Positions 1 to 9,064 are shown, counted from the stretch's first letter. The stretch: 64,000 nt of DNA from Shewanella avicenniae (GCF_017354945.1 NZ_CP071503.1:3410001-3474000), one strand, 5' to 3'. The notes: generated by a model not told the origin, from the sequence alone. Numbers and translations: made by a program.

Positions 1-1868
1 AACAAGAATTTTGCCAGCGATTTACACAGCTCGGTTTTACCTACCCCGGTTGGGCCAAGGAACAGGAACGAACCAATTGGCCGGTTTGGATCGGCTAAGC
101 CGGCGCGACTACGACGAATCGCATTTGCTACTGCATCCACCGCTTCACTTTGACCGATCACTCGTTCATGCAGGGCATCTTCCATGTTCAGCAGCTTTTC
201 ACGCTCGCCTTCGAGCATTTTCGATACTGGGATACCAGTCGCTTTTGACAAGACTTCAGCGATTTCGACATCGGTCACCTTGTTTCGCAGCAGCTGCATA
301 TCTTGCATCTCAGCTTGTGCGGCTAAATCCAGTTGTTTTTCCAACTCAGGAATACGGCCATATTGCAGCTCAGACATGCGAGTTAGGTCACTTGCACGAC
401 GCGCCACTTCCAAGTCCATCCGCGCTTGTTCAAGATCCGCTTTAATATGTTGCGTTCCCGCCAGCGCCGCTTTTTCAGTAAACCAAATTTCGTTCAACTC
501 AGCGGCTTTGCGTTCAACGTCATCAAGTTCGGTACGCAGATGATCCAAACGCTTACGGCTCGCCTCGTCGCTTTCTTTCGCCAGCGCTTGCTCTTCCAGC
601 TTCAACTGAATAGCACGACGCTCCAATTTATCCAGCGGCTCAGGTTTGGAGTCGATTTGCAGACGAATTGAAGACGCCGCTTCGTCAATCAAGTCGATGG
701 CTTTATCAGGCAACTTACGATCGGACACGTAACGGTGCGACATCGTTGCCGCAGCCACAATTGCCGGATCGGTAATTTCTACATGATGGTGCAGCTCATA
801 GCGCTCTTTCAGACCACGCAAAATCGCGATGGTGTCTTCCACTGTGGGTTCATCCACCAGCACTTTTTGGAAACGACGCTCCAATGCCGCATCTTTTTCC
901 ACATACTGCCGGTATTCATCCAACGTGGTGGCTCCGACGCAGTGCAGCTCACCGCGCGCCAACGCAGGTTTGAGCATGTTGCCCGCATCCATCGAGCCTT
1001 CGGATTTCCCCGCGCCGACCATGGTGTGTAACTCATCAATAAACAGAATGACTTGGCCTTCTTCCTGCGCCAGCTCATTCAGCACGGCTTTTAAACGCTC
1101 TTCAAATTCACCACGATATTTTGCCCCAGCAACCAAGGCGCCCATGTCCAATGACAATACGCGTTTGTTCTTAATCCCTTCAGGCACTTCACCATTGATA
1201 ATACGCTGCGCCAACCCTTCGACAATAGCAGTTTTACCTACACCAGGCTCACCAATTAATACGGGGTTGTTTTTGCTACGGCGTTGCAACACTTGAATGG
1301 TACGGCGAATTTCATCGTCGCGGCCAATAACCGGATCGAGCTTGCCTTGTTCTGCGCGCTCGGTCAGATCGATGGTGTACTTTTTCAATGCTTGGCGTTG
1401 ATCTTCGGCGTTCGGGTCATCGACCTTTTGTCCGCCACGGATCTGCTCGATGGTTTTCTCCATCAGCTCTTTGGTCGCACCCGCTTGCTTCAAGCATTTG
1501 GCGAGAGTGTCACTACCTTCTAACGCCGCTAACACAAAAAGCTCACTAGAGATAAATTTATCACTGCGCTTTTGCGCTAATTTGTCGCACAGGTTGAGCA
1601 AACGGATCAGCGCTTGGGACAACTGTACATCACCGCCCGAACCATCCACCTGCGGCAAACGTTCTAACTCTTTGGTTAACAGTGAACGCAGCGTGCTAAC
1701 TTGAATGCCCGCTTGGGTTAACAATGGATGAATAGATCCAGAATCTTGGTTTAACAAAGCCATCATCAGATGGACAGGTTCTATAAACTGATGATCGCGT
1801 CCTAGCGCCAGTGACTGTGCATCTGAGATAGCGATTTGGAATTTGTTGGTCATACGATCGAGTCGCAT
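1..1868 (-). CDS. clpB: Chaperone ClpB, 5' part only (about 622 codons; runs off the left edge)
   Basis: ATP-dependent disaggregase of the Hsp100 family, working with DnaK on protein aggregates in the cytoplasm. The reverse strand encodes an N-terminus beginning [10 protein letters not shown], very close to E. coli ClpB. It continues through the N domain, NBD1 with Walker A GEPGVGKT and Walker B FIDELH, and the charged coiled-coil middle domain (about residues 400-530). It ends inside NBD2 at Walker [13 protein letters not shown]. The ATG at 1868 is preceded by a strong Shine-Dalgarno, TAGGAGGGG. The remaining C-terminal part lies outside the window. The gene follows pgeF on the same strand but has its own heat-shock-type promoter. 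Confidence 0.97.
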   Translation of the reverse strand, partial: MRLDRMTNKFQIAISDAQSLALGRDHQFIEPVHLMMALLNQDSGSIHPLLTQAGIQVSTLRSLLTKELERLPQVDGSGGDVQLSQALIRLLNLCDKLAQKRSDKFISSELFVLAALEGSDTLAKCLKQAGATKELMEKTIEQIRGGQKVDDPNAEDQRQALKKYTIDLTERAEQGKLDPVIGRDDEIRRTIQVLQRRSKNNPVLIGEPGVGKTAIVEGLAQRIINGEVPEGIKNKRVLSLDMGALVAGAKYRGEFEERLKAVLNELAQEEGQVILFIDELHTMVGAGKSEGSMDAGNMLKPALARGELHCVGATTLDEYRQYVEKDAALERRFQKVLVDEPTVEDTIAILRGLKERYELHHHVEITDPAIVAAATMSHRYVSDRKLPDKAIDLIDEAASSIRLQIDSKPEPLDKLERRAIQLKLEEQALAKESDEASRKRLDHLRTELDDVERKAAELNEIWFTEKAALAGTQHIKADLEQARMDLEVARRASDLTRMSELQYGRIPELEKQLDLAAQAEMQDMQLLRNKVTDVEIAEVLSKATGIPVSKMLEGEREKLLNMEDALHERVIGQSEAVDAVANAIRRSRAGLADPNRPIGSFLFLGPTGVGKTELCKSLAKFL

Positions 1869-1913
1869 ATCCCCTCCTAACAATCTCAAAATAGAGGAAT
1901 AACTTCGTTGATT

Positions 1914-1944
1914 TAAATGTGGGGCTATTCGCGACTAATTCAAG
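1914..1944 (-). promoter_or_regulatory. Sigma-32-type promoter of clpB
   Basis: Reading the minus strand, a -35 element CTTGAA (1939-1944) is followed after 14 bases by CCCCACATTTA (1914-1924). This matches the sigma-32 pattern CTTGAA-N12-15-CCCCAT closely. It lies about 45 bases upstream of the clpB start codon. The match is seen directly; use by RpoH is inferred from the known heat-shock control of clpB. Confidence 0.75.
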
Positions 1945-2010
1945 CCTGAGAGGCAACTATTTTGCTGAGAGATTGCGCAATTTTAGCCGCTAGGCTGCAA
2001 TGCGTTGACG

Positions 2011-2739
2011 TTAATCACGCCAAATAAGTGAGGCCATCCGTCCGGTGATCGGCGAGCGGCGGTAGGAAAAATAACGATCGGCAAGTGTGTAGGTGCAATC
2101 CCCTAAAGCATAAATATGGGCGACACCGGCGGCTTGCAATCGTAACTGGGCAAGTTTGACCAAATCAGCCAGATACTTGTCTGGTACGGCTGCATTTGTA
2201 GACGGGATAAAACAAGTTTCGGCTTGAGGCGTATTCGCCATAAAAGCAGCCCGCACCTCAGCCCCCACTTCAAAGGCCGATGGACCAATGGCGGGGCCAA
2301 GATAGGCGTACAGTTCACTGCCCTTAGCAAACTTAGCAATACCTGCTTCTAAAATGCCATGGCATAAGCCGCGCCAGCCCGCATGTAATGCAGCAATTTG
2401 CCCGCCTGCAGCATCACACACTAAAACGGGCAAGCAATCAGCGGTCATAACCGCTAACACTTGCTCTGCTTGACAGCTAAATGCGCCATCGGCACGGCGG
2501 TTTGCATCGATATCAACCTCGACCACATCAACACCGTGCACTTGGGTTAACCACTGCGGCGCCGCGGGTAGGCTAAGCTGCTCGATTAACAGAGCACGGT
2601 TATGCGTTACCGCGACTGGATCATCATCTACGTGATCGCCTAAATTTAGGCTGGCATAAGGCGCTTTACTGACGCCGCCAGTGCGATCAGTAAAGGCAAT
2701 ATGAACCCCCGCAGGGATAAACCAGTCAGCTGGGATCAA
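2011..2739 (-). CDS. pgeF: PgeF/YfiH, multicopper-polyphenol-oxidase (laccase) fold protein
   Basis: 242 residues, the usual length of the family (Cu-oxidase_4, DUF152). Members have been described as purine nucleoside enzymes and as peptidoglycan editing factor; which activity matters here cannot be read from sequence. The metal-binding His-Cys-His set is visible: H68 in QVHGVDV, C102 in TADCLPV and H119 in HAGWRG. The start codon overlaps the end of rluD by 4 bases, so the two are probably translationally coupled. The order rluD-pgeF-clpB is typical of gammaproteobacteria. Confidence 0.93.
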   Translation of the reverse strand: MIPADWFIPAGVHIAFTDRTGGVSKAPYASLNLGDHVDDDPVAVTHNRALLIEQLSLPAAPQWLTQVHGVDVVEVDIDANRRADGAFSCQAEQVLAVMTADCLPVLVCDAAGGQIAALHAGWRGLCHGILEAGIAKFAKGSELYAYLGPAIGPSAFEVGAEVRAAFMANTPQAETCFIPSTNAAVPDKYLADLVKLAQLRLQAAGVAHIYALGDCTYTLADRYFSYRRSPITGRMASLIWRD

Positions 2740-3713
2740 TAGAGCATATCCTCAGGATGTTCTTCGGTATCCTTGCGCAGCGCTTTGGTCAGATTCTGCA
2801 TATCTTCTGGGATTGGCGCTTGCCAACTCATCACTTCACAGGTGATAGGATGTGCTAACTCTAACCGAATCGCATGCAGCGCTTGGCGTTTAAATTCTTT
2901 CAAGATTTCGATGAATTCAGGGCTCGCCGCTTTGGGTGGTCGCGGACGACCGCCATAAACCGGATCACCGACCAATACATGACCGATGTGAGCCATGTGC
3001 ACACGAATTTGGTGAGTACGGCCAGTTTCCAAGCGTAAACGCAAACGGGTGTGAGCACGGAATTTTTCCGCCACACGATAATGCGTTACTGATGGACGAC
3101 CAGCATGATGCACCGCCATATGAGTCCGTTTGGTCGGGTGACGGCCAATAGGCTCATCCACGGTGCCACCCGCGGTCATGGTTCCCAACACAATCGCTTC
3201 ATACTCACGGGTGATCTCACGCGCTTGCAGCGCTGCGACCAGATGCGTTTGCGCTTCGACCGTCTTGGCCACCACCATCAAACCTGTGGTGTCCTTATCG
3301 AGACGATGCACAATCCCAGCCCGGGGTACATGCTCAATGTTGGGGCAATGATGCAGTAATGCGTTCATCAAGGTGCCGTCACTATTGCCAGCACCCGGAT
3401 GCACCACCAAGCCCGCTTGCTTGTTGATCACCAGAATGTGCTCGTCTTCATAGACGATGTCCAAATCTATTTGTTGCGCCACAGCGACCGTTTCTTCTTC
3501 GATCTGTGCGTCAATCTCAATAATTTGCCCTTCCAGCACTTTTTCGCGAGGTCGACTCACAACCTCACCATCAATGCTGACATTACCTGCCAGAATCCAC
3601 TCTTTTAGGCGGGTTCTGGAATAATCAGCAAACAATTCGGCCACAGCCTGATCTAATCTCTGGCCTGTTTGGGTTGCTGATATCTCGCTTTTTAGATTAA
3701 TCTCTTGCGTCAT
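2736..3713 (-). CDS. rluD: 23S rRNA pseudouridine(1911/1915/1917) synthase RluD
   Basis: Makes the three pseudouridines of helix 69 in 23S rRNA. 325 residues with an N-terminal S4 RNA-binding domain (about residues 15-75) and a catalytic domain carrying HRLDKDTTGL, in which D139 is the catalytic aspartate. The open frame extends upstream to a TTG, but the ATG at 3713 (MTQEINLKSE) is chosen because it aligns with the E. coli and Shewanella N-termini. Just before this start lies a perfect palindrome (3723-3737) whose GGGG arm could serve as or hide the ribosome binding site. It is divergent from bamD. Confidence 0.96.
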   Translation of the reverse strand: MTQEINLKSEISATQTGQRLDQAVAELFADYSRTRLKEWILAGNVSIDGEVVSRPREKVLEGQIIEIDAQIEEETVAVAQQIDLDIVYEDEHILVINKQAGLVVHPGAGNSDGTLMNALLHHCPNIEHVPRAGIVHRLDKDTTGLMVVAKTVEAQTHLVAALQAREITREYEAIVLGTMTAGGTVDEPIGRHPTKRTHMAVHHAGRPSVTHYRVAEKFRAHTRLRLRLETGRTHQIRVHMAHIGHVLVGDPVYGGRPRPPKAASPEFIEILKEFKRQALHAIRLELAHPITCEVMSWQAPIPEDMQNLTKALRKDTEEHPEDMLY

Positions 3714-3722
3714 AGGAACCGT

Positions 3723-3737
3723 CCCCAATTATTGGGG
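3723..3737. repeat. Perfect 15-base palindrome before rluD
   Basis: CCCCAATAATTGGGG is a perfect inverted repeat (7-base arms, one central A) lying 9 bases upstream of the rluD ATG on the minus strand. As RNA it could fold only with a loosened loop; as DNA it could be an operator. Its downstream GGGG is the best purine run available as a Shine-Dalgarno for rluD. Confidence 0.6.
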
Positions 3738-3787
3738 TCATAGAACTGTGTTAAATTCAGTTAAACACGGAAATGATCCATTTTATC

Positions 3788-3815
3788 TTGAAATGGCAAA
3801 TTTCTTAACTATAAC
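3788..3815 (+). promoter_or_regulatory. Candidate sigma-70 promoter of bamD
   Basis: TTGAAA (3788-3793), a 16-base spacer, then TATAAC (3810-3815), 24 bases before the bamD start codon. Both hexamers match consensus well. Promoter use is inferred. Confidence 0.55.
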
Positions 3816-3839
3816 TTTCAAAAAGACACTCATAGAAGT

Positions 3840-4607
3840 ATGCATATATTTGTCAAAGGCGCTGCCATCGCCTTTTTTTCATTGGCCTTAGCAGCTTGTA
3901 GTAGCTCTCCAGACGAAGACGGTTTTACAGGAAAAGAGACTGTTGACGTGCTTTATAGCCAAGCACAAACCGCTATGGAGACCGGAAATTTCGCCAAAGC
4001 AGCCAAAACGTTGGAACAGATTGATTCTCGCTTCCCGTTTGGCGCCTACAAAGATCAGGTACAGTTGGATCTGATTTATGCGTACTACAAACAAGACAGC
4101 ACTGCCGACGCGTTAGCGAATATCGACAAATTTTTAAAGCTGAACCCAACTCACCCAGACAGCGACTATGTCATTTACATGCGCGGTTTAGTGAACATGC
4201 AAGCAGATAACTACTTCCTGCACAATATGCTCAATATCGATCGTACAGACCGCGATCCACAGTACGCGCAAGATGCGTTCAAAGATTTCGGCCGTCTCAT
4301 TCGTAGCTACCCAAACAGTAAATACGCTGTGGATGCACAGCAACGGATGCAGTTTTTGAAAGACCGCCTTGCCAGCTATGCGATTCGCGTGGCCGAATAC
4401 TACGTCAAGATCGACGCTTGGAGCGCTGCAGCAGTTCGCGCACAAACTGTGCTGGAAATGTATAACGACACTCCGTATGTGGAACGCAGCCTCGAAATTA
4501 TGGCGCAAGCCTATCAGGCACTTGGCCAAACTCAAATGCGTCAACACGTATTAGAGGTGATGAAAGCCAACTTTCCAAGCAACGAATTAGTGGCAAATAA
4601 CCGCTAA
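3840..4607 (+). CDS. bamD: Outer membrane protein assembly factor BamD (ComL)
   Basis: Essential lipoprotein of the BAM complex that inserts beta-barrel proteins into the outer membrane. 255 residues. The signal peptide ends in a lipobox LAAC with lipidated C20. The body is built of TPR-like helices and contains stretches nearly identical to E. coli BamD, such as VQLDLIYAYYK, LNPTHP and YVIYMRGL. The ATG at 3840 gives the signal peptide directly. A terminator follows closely, so it is probably a single-gene unit. Confidence 0.96.
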   Translation: MHIFVKGAAIAFFSLALAACSSSPDEDGFTGKETVDVLYSQAQTAMETGNFAKAAKTLEQIDSRFPFGAYKDQVQLDLIYAYYKQDSTADALANIDKFLKLNPTHPDSDYVIYMRGLVNMQADNYFLHNMLNIDRTDRDPQYAQDAFKDFGRLIRSYPNSKYAVDAQQRMQFLKDRLASYAIRVAEYYVKIDAWSAAAVRAQTVLEMYNDTPYVERSLEIMAQAYQALGQTQMRQHVLEVMKANFPSNELVANNR

Positions 4608-4624
4608 AAAACAAAGTTGTTATG

Positions 4625-4650
4625 AAGCCCCAGTTATTGGGGCTTTTTTG
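4625..4650 (+). terminator. Rho-independent terminator after bamD
   Basis: Stem AAGCCCCA / TTGGGGCTT with loop GTTA, followed by a run of T, 18 bases after the bamD stop codon. Confidence 0.85.
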
Positions 4651-4818
4651 TGACTGACGCGTAGGTTTCGCCGCTTAGCGTTCATAAAATCAGCGCCAGC
4701 GAATTGGCCGCAAAGGCTTATAAATAGGCGTTTTTGCCCCTGCTAAAAATCTTGTAAACCCTTTTCGAATAAATCTTGCTCAAACACTCGAACTTTTGAA
4801 ATATTTCTCAGAAAAGAG

Positions 4819-4847
4819 TTGACTCAAAACCACAAAAGCCTTTTAAT
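4819..4847 (+). promoter_or_regulatory. tRNA operon promoter with GC-rich discriminator
   Basis: TTGACT (4819-4824), a 17-base spacer and TTTAAT (4842-4847) precede tRNA-Phe. The bases after the -10 are GCACGCC, a GC-rich discriminator of the kind seen in stringently controlled stable-RNA promoters. If transcription starts near 4854, the 5' leader before the tRNA is only about 4 bases. Confidence 0.7.
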
Positions 4848-4857
4848 GCACGCCGTC

Positions 4858-4933
4858 GCCCGAATAGCTCAGTCGGTAGAGCAGCGGATTGAAAATCCGC
4901 GTGTCCCTGGTTCGATTCCGGGTTCGGGCACCA
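4858..4933 (+). tRNA. tRNA-Phe (GAA)
   Basis: 76 bases. Acceptor GCCCGAA pairs with TTCGGGC; the anticodon GAA sits at 4891-4893 at the expected position; the T-arm motif GGTTCGATTCC is present and CCA is encoded. It is the first gene of a four-tRNA operon. Confidence 0.97.
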
Positions 4934-4980
4934 CCTTTAATTTAAAGGTGCGGGAAACCGAAAATATAGTGAAGTACAGG

Positions 4981-5067
4981 GCAGGTGTGGTGGAATTGGT
5001 AGACACGCCAGCTTCAGGTGCTGGTGCCCTTACGGGCGTGGAAGTTCAAGTCTTCTCACCTGTACCA
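4981..5067 (+). tRNA. tRNA-Leu (CAG), copy 1
   Basis: 87 bases including encoded CCA, with a long class II variable arm (GTGCCCTTACGGGCGTG region). Anticodon CAG lies in CTTCAGG. The acceptor arms are GCAGGTG and CACCTGT, so the first pair reads as G-U rather than G-C, the same in all three copies. Confidence 0.95.
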
Positions 5068-5097
5068 ACTATATAATCGTAATCCTGACTCTGTTGT

Positions 5098-5184
5098 GCA
5101 GGTGTGGTGGAATTGGTAGACACGCCAGCTTCAGGTGCTGGTGCCCTTACGGGCGTGGAAGTTCAAGTCTTCTCACCTGTACCA
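5098..5184 (+). tRNA. tRNA-Leu (CAG), copy 2
   Basis: Sequence identical to copy 1 as far as I can read. It is flanked by a perfect 9-base complementary pair, ACTCTGTTG (5088-5096) and CAACAGAGT (5189-5197), which would enclose the tRNA in a precursor stem. Confidence 0.95.
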
Positions 5185-5213
5185 ATCTCAACAGAGTGAC
5201 AATAAGATGCAAT

Positions 5214-5300
5214 GCAGGTGTGGTGGAATTGGTAGACACGCCAGCTTCAGGTGCTGGTGCCCTTACGGGCGTGGAAGTTCAAGTCTTCTCACCTGTACCA
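5214..5300 (+). tRNA. tRNA-Leu (CAG), copy 3
   Basis: Third identical tandem copy, ending 8 bases before the operon terminator. Triplication of the CAG isoacceptor fits heavy use of CTG leucine codons. Confidence 0.95.
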
Positions 5301-5308
5301 ACTTAAGA

Positions 5309-5331
5309 CCTCGTCATGACGAGGTTTTTTT
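5309..5331 (+). terminator. Terminator of the tRNA operon
   Basis: Perfect palindrome CCTCGTCATGACGAGG (5309-5324) followed directly by seven T. The stretch from here to the end of rsuA (5510) shows nothing else that I can support. Confidence 0.9.
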
Positions 5332-5509
5332 GTGCCTGAAATTCGGCATTTGATAGCCCTTTCTATAGCCCTTCACGCCGTTATTGCAGCTGAAACAGAC
5401 CATCGTTTACTGAGCCCAACGCATACCTCATGCTACCTGCATCGATATAGCTGCTTATAATCCAACACTTGAGGCCACACAGCCAACATGCAGCCTCATC
5501 GTCGTTCGG

Positions 5510-6208
5510 TTAGTCAATGCTGGCGATTTCGGCCTCAGTTAAATAACGCCATTCGCCCGGCGCTAAGCTTTCATCCAACTCAATCGCCCCTATCGCTTCA
5601 CGATGTAACTCAGTCACCTTGTTGCCTACGGCAGCAAACATACGTTTTACTTGGTGATATTTACCTTCGGTGATGGTCAGCAGCACTTCAGCGTCACTTA
5701 TCCGTACGAGCGTTGCCGGACGGGTCAGCTCCTTTTCGCCATTCAATGCCACGCCATCAAGAAAACGCTGTTCAGCATCTTCCACTAGCGGTTCGGCGAG
5801 CCATGCGCGATAACGCTTGCCGCACTCGCGCTTGGGTGATGTGACCCGATGCGACCATTGCCCATCATCGGTGATCAGCAATAACCCGGTCGTATCCGCG
5901 TCTAAGCGTCCAGCAAAATGCAAACGGTCAACCAGCGGTTCATCAATCAGATTGAGCACACTTGGGTAAACTTCATCGACATTTGAGCATAAGGTTTCCA
6001 GCGGCTTGTGCATCATGATGTAGCGCATACCAATCAAACTCAGCAGTGCACCTTCAAGAGTTACCATCATATCTGGCTGCAACTTAAAGCTGGCGTCTTT
6101 CACCACATGGCCATCCACTTCAACCTCACCCTGCTTTAGCGCTCGCTTTGCCAAATTGCGGGTAAAACCAGTCGCTTCACAAATAAACTTATCCAGTCGC
6201 ACGTTCAC
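5510..6208 (-). CDS. rsuA: 16S rRNA pseudouridine(516) synthase RsuA
   Basis: Modifies U516 of 16S rRNA. 232 residues, with an N-terminal S4-like domain (RLDKFICEATG) and a catalytic domain with GRLDADTTGL (D103 catalytic). The close match to E. coli RsuA includes the terminal block APGEWRYLTEAEIAS. The start codon is GTG at 6208 (V-N-V-R-L-D read as M); a second GTG two codons later is possible. The ribosome binding site is weak. It is divergent from the M13 peptidase gene. Confidence 0.93.
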   Translation of the reverse strand: MNVRLDKFICEATGFTRNLAKRALKQGEVEVDGHVVKDASFKLQPDMMVTLEGALLSLIGMRYIMMHKPLETLCSNVDEVYPSVLNLIDEPLVDRLHFAGRLDADTTGLLLITDDGQWSHRVTSPKRECGKRYRAWLAEPLVEDAEQRFLDGVALNGEKELTRPATLVRISDAEVLLTITEGKYHQVKRMFAAVGNKVTELHREAIGAIELDESLAPGEWRYLTEAEIASID

Positions 6209-6432
6209 TACTCATCTGAGGCTAATCTCGGTGGCGCATTATCCGTGAAAGCGCATGGCAGCACAAACGCGATAACATTCGATGACAATTTCGTCACACG
6301 TAACACTTGAGACAAAATGTGATAACAACTTAACATGAGCCACCTGCAATGCGACAGCCAACGGCTGACGACGAACATCGTGCGAGCTCTTTGCAGACAA
6401 CTCAATAATCGCAAAGCTATAAAGGACTAATA

Positions 6433-8526
6433 ATGAATAAGTTACTGATTGGCGGCCTGTGCGCCACCATGATTGTGGGTCTGAGCGCCTGTAATGACGA
6501 CAAAGCGGAAGTGAGCACTTCAGCCGCCCCAGCAACCCAACAAACTGCTGCGGCTACCGCGGTAAAAGCTGCCTTAACCTCCGGTATCGAGCTGGCAAAT
6601 TTTGATTCTAGCGTCCGTCCACAAGACGACTTCTATGATTATGTTAACGGTAGCTGGATCAAAAACACTGAAATCCCTGCTGACCGCACTTCAGTAGGCG
6701 CGTTCTACGATCTGCGTGAAAAATCTAAAGACGACATCAAAGCGATTATCGAAGACGTTGCCGCGAAGACAGATCTGCAAGCGGGTACCGATGAGCAGAA
6801 AGTGGCAGATCTGTACCGCTCATTCATGGACACCGAAACGTTAGACAAACTCGGCATCAGCCCACTGAATCCTGAATTGGCTAAAATTGATGCCATCAGC
6901 AACACTGATGAACTGATGACCTATTTTGGTGAAAGCCAAATGGTCGGTGGCGGTACACCGATTGGGTTTTATATCGGCATCGATGCCAAAGATTCTAGCC
7001 GCTACGCCACCCATTTATGGCAGTACGGCCTGACCTTGCCAGAGCGTGACTATTACTTCAACGATGCAGAACGCTTCGTCAAAATCCGTGAGCAGTTTGT
7101 TGACCATATGATCAATATGTTCAAACTGGCAGGTTGGGAAAAGCCTCGCAAGAGCGCCGAAGCGATTTTGAAGCTGGAAACCGCGATAGCAGACGCCCAC
7201 TGGGATGTTGTTGCCAGCCGCGACAGCACCAAAACCTACAACAAATATCTGTTAGCAGATCTGAAAACCGTTGCGCCAGAAATCAACTGGAATAACTACC
7301 TGCATGCCTTAGGTGGTGACAAGCAACCCGACATCATCATTGGTCAGCCTAGTTATGTCACTGCGTTAGGTAAGCTGATTAAAGATACCGATTTAGCGAC
7401 TTGGAAAACCTACCTACGTTGGCACTTGCTGACCAGCTTTGCCAGTGATTTAGGCAGCAATTTTGATGAAGAAAACTTTGATTTCTTTGCCCGTAAACTG
7501 AACGGTCAAGCCGAACCAGAACCACGTTGGAAGCGCGGTGTGAGCAAGGTGAACGGCCTGCTCGGCGAAGTTGTGGGTAAAGTGTATGTGAAACGTCACT
7601 TCACTCCAGAAGCCAAAGCTCGTATGGAGCAGTTGGTTGAAAACCTACGCCAAGCCTACGCTGACAGCGTTGATGAACTGGACTGGATGACCCCTGAGAC
7701 TAAAGCCGCCGCGAAAGCGAAACTGGCCAAGTTCAATCCAAAGATCGGTTATCCAAACAAGTGGGAAGACTACAGCAAGCTGACCATTAAAGCGGATGAC
7801 TTGGTGGGTAACGAAATGCGTGCTGGCCAGTTGGAACATGAAAAATCACTGGCAAAATTGGGAGGTCCAATCGATCGCGAAGAGTGGCATATGACACCAC
7901 AAACCGTGAACGCTTATTACAATCCAACCATGAACGAAATCGTGTTCCCAGCAGCCATTTTGCAACCGCCATTCTTTAATATGGAAGCAGACGACGCAGT
8001 GAACTACGGTGGTATCGGTGCGGTAATTGGCCACGAAATGGGCCATGGTTTTGACGACCAAGGCGCCAAATTTGATGGCGATGGCAACATGCGTGACTGG
8101 TGGACTGAAGCTGACTTGACCGCGTTCCACGAAAAAACCAAAGCCTTAGTTGCCCAATACAACGGCTTCTATGTGTTCCCTGATCTGCACGTTAACGGCG
8201 AGCTGACCTTAGGCGAAAACATTGGTGACTTGTCAGGCGTAACCATCGCCTACAAAGCATACAAGAAGTCACTGGAAGGCAAAACAGCGCCTGTACTGGA
8301 TAACTTGAGCGGCGATCAACGCTTCTTCATGGGCTTTACCCAAATTTGGCGTGGTAAGTTTAAAGAGGAAGCAGTACGTAACCGCGTCGCGACTGATCCA
8401 CACTCACCGGCTAAATTCCGCGCCTTGGGTGCATTGGAAAACATGCCAGAATTTTACACCACGTTTGATGTTAAACCGGGCGATGGTATGTACATAGAAC
8501 CCGCGCAACGAGTGAAAATTTGGTAA
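6433..8526 (+). CDS. pepO: M13-family (neprilysin/PepO-like) metallopeptidase, lipoprotein
   Basis: Zinc endopeptidase of the neprilysin family, here predicted to be a lipoprotein facing the periplasm or outer membrane. 697 residues. The signal peptide ends in LSAC (lipid C20), followed by an Ala/Thr-rich linker. The catalytic motif is HEMGH (H534, E535, H538), with the third zinc ligand in GENIGDLSG (E595) and D599 behind it. The M13 N-terminal domain marker FYDYVNGSWI is also present. It is a single gene with its own terminator, and a ribosome binding site AAAGGA precedes the ATG. Confidence 0.93.
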   Translation: MNKLLIGGLCATMIVGLSACNDDKAEVSTSAAPATQQTAAATAVKAALTSGIELANFDSSVRPQDDFYDYVNGSWIKNTEIPADRTSVGAFYDLREKSKDDIKAIIEDVAAKTDLQAGTDEQKVADLYRSFMDTETLDKLGISPLNPELAKIDAISNTDELMTYFGESQMVGGGTPIGFYIGIDAKDSSRYATHLWQYGLTLPERDYYFNDAERFVKIREQFVDHMINMFKLAGWEKPRKSAEAILKLETAIADAHWDVVASRDSTKTYNKYLLADLKTVAPEINWNNYLHALGGDKQPDIIIGQPSYVTALGKLIKDTDLATWKTYLRWHLLTSFASDLGSNFDEENFDFFARKLNGQAEPEPRWKRGVSKVNGLLGEVVGKVYVKRHFTPEAKARMEQLVENLRQAYADSVDELDWMTPETKAAAKAKLAKFNPKIGYPNKWEDYSKLTIKADDLVGNEMRAGQLEHEKSLAKLGGPIDREEWHMTPQTVNAYYNPTMNEIVFPAAILQPPFFNMEADDAVNYGGIGAVIGHEMGHGFDDQGAKFDGDGNMRDWWTEADLTAFHEKTKALVAQYNGFYVFPDLHVNGELTLGENIGDLSGVTIAYKAYKKSLEGKTAPVLDNLSGDQRFFMGFTQIWRGKFKEEAVRNRVATDPHSPAKFRALGALENMPEFYTTFDVKPGDGMYIEPAQRVKIW

Positions 8527-8542
8527 TTGTCATCTATTGATT

Positions 8543-8567
8543 AAAAGGCGCTGTAAAGCGCCTTTTT
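8543..8567 (+). terminator. Terminator after the M13 peptidase
   Basis: AAAAGGCGCT / AGCGCCTTTTT hairpin with a short loop and a T run, 17 bases after the stop codon. Confidence 0.88.
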
Positions 8568-8598
8568 CATTTCTAACTCGCGAGGATTCGCACAAAAC

Positions 8599-8626
8599 TT
8601 GTGCCTTTTTGCCAAGCCGTTATACT
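8599..8626 (+). promoter_or_regulatory. Candidate promoter for the SMI1/KNR4 gene
   Basis: TTGTGC (8599-8604), a 16-base spacer and TATACT (8621-8626), 33 bases before the start codon. The -10 is good and the -35 moderate. Confidence 0.45.
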
Positions 8627-8659
8627 CTCGCACCTTAACTGCCATTTGAGGCCAAAACC

Positions 8660-9064
8660 ATGCATGAAGTCATCGAACAACTGCAACAACAAAGTGAAAC
8701 TGTGCCAGTGCCACTGGAGCTGCCAAGCTTTGATCAAATTGTTGAAGCAGAAGAACAAATCCTGCTGCCAATCCCGGCAGAAGTGAAAGAGTACTTAATG
8801 TATGCCAGTGATGTGATTGTCGGCTCGCTCGAACCTATCACGGTTGCCGATCCCTATTCACACACCTATTTGCCTGAAGTGACCGCATATGCTTGGTCGA
8901 TTGGATTACCGCGTTATCTGATGCCAATCTGCCAAATTGGCGATGATTTTTACTGTGTGAATGAAGAAGGCATCGTCTACTTTTGGCAAGATGGCTACCT
9001 CGATGAAGACAACTGCTATGAATCGTTCTGGCAGTGGGTTGAAGAAGTGTGGCTGCCAAGCTAA
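8660..9064 (+). CDS. SMI1/KNR4 (SUKH) family protein
   Basis: 134 residues with the SUKH-type layout: an amphipathic N-terminus, an acidic core (LPIPAEVKEYLMYASDVIVGSLEPITV), a central IGDDFYCVNEEGIVYFW segment and a C-terminal Trp/Glu-rich helix. SUKH proteins often act as immunity proteins against secreted or contact-dependent toxins, but lone housekeeping-like members also occur. No toxin gene is adjacent here, so I make no functional claim. ATG at 8660 with GAGG 8-9 bases upstream. The next two genes follow on the same strand. Confidence 0.75.
   Translation: MHEVIEQLQQQSETVPVPLELPSFDQIVEAEEQILLPIPAEVKEYLMYASDVIVGSLEPITVADPYSHTYLPEVTAYAWSIGLPRYLMPICQIGDDFYCVNEEGIVYFWQDGYLDEDNCYESFWQWVEEVWLPS

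Noticed and set aside
1978..2000. Met-box-like sequence between clpB and pgeF (minus strand CAGCCTAGCGGCTAAAA)
   Set aside because: It shares GGCTAAA with the MetJ sites but the spacing is one base short and it lies at a gene 3' end.
4819..5353. Open frames translating through the tRNA cluster (repeats of VVELVDTPASGAG)
   Set aside because: They are translations of the tRNA-Leu genes; the repetition is explained entirely by the three tRNA copies.
6315..6336. CRP-like AAATGTGA upstream of the M13 peptidase
   Set aside because: Again a single good half-site; the partner half is poor.
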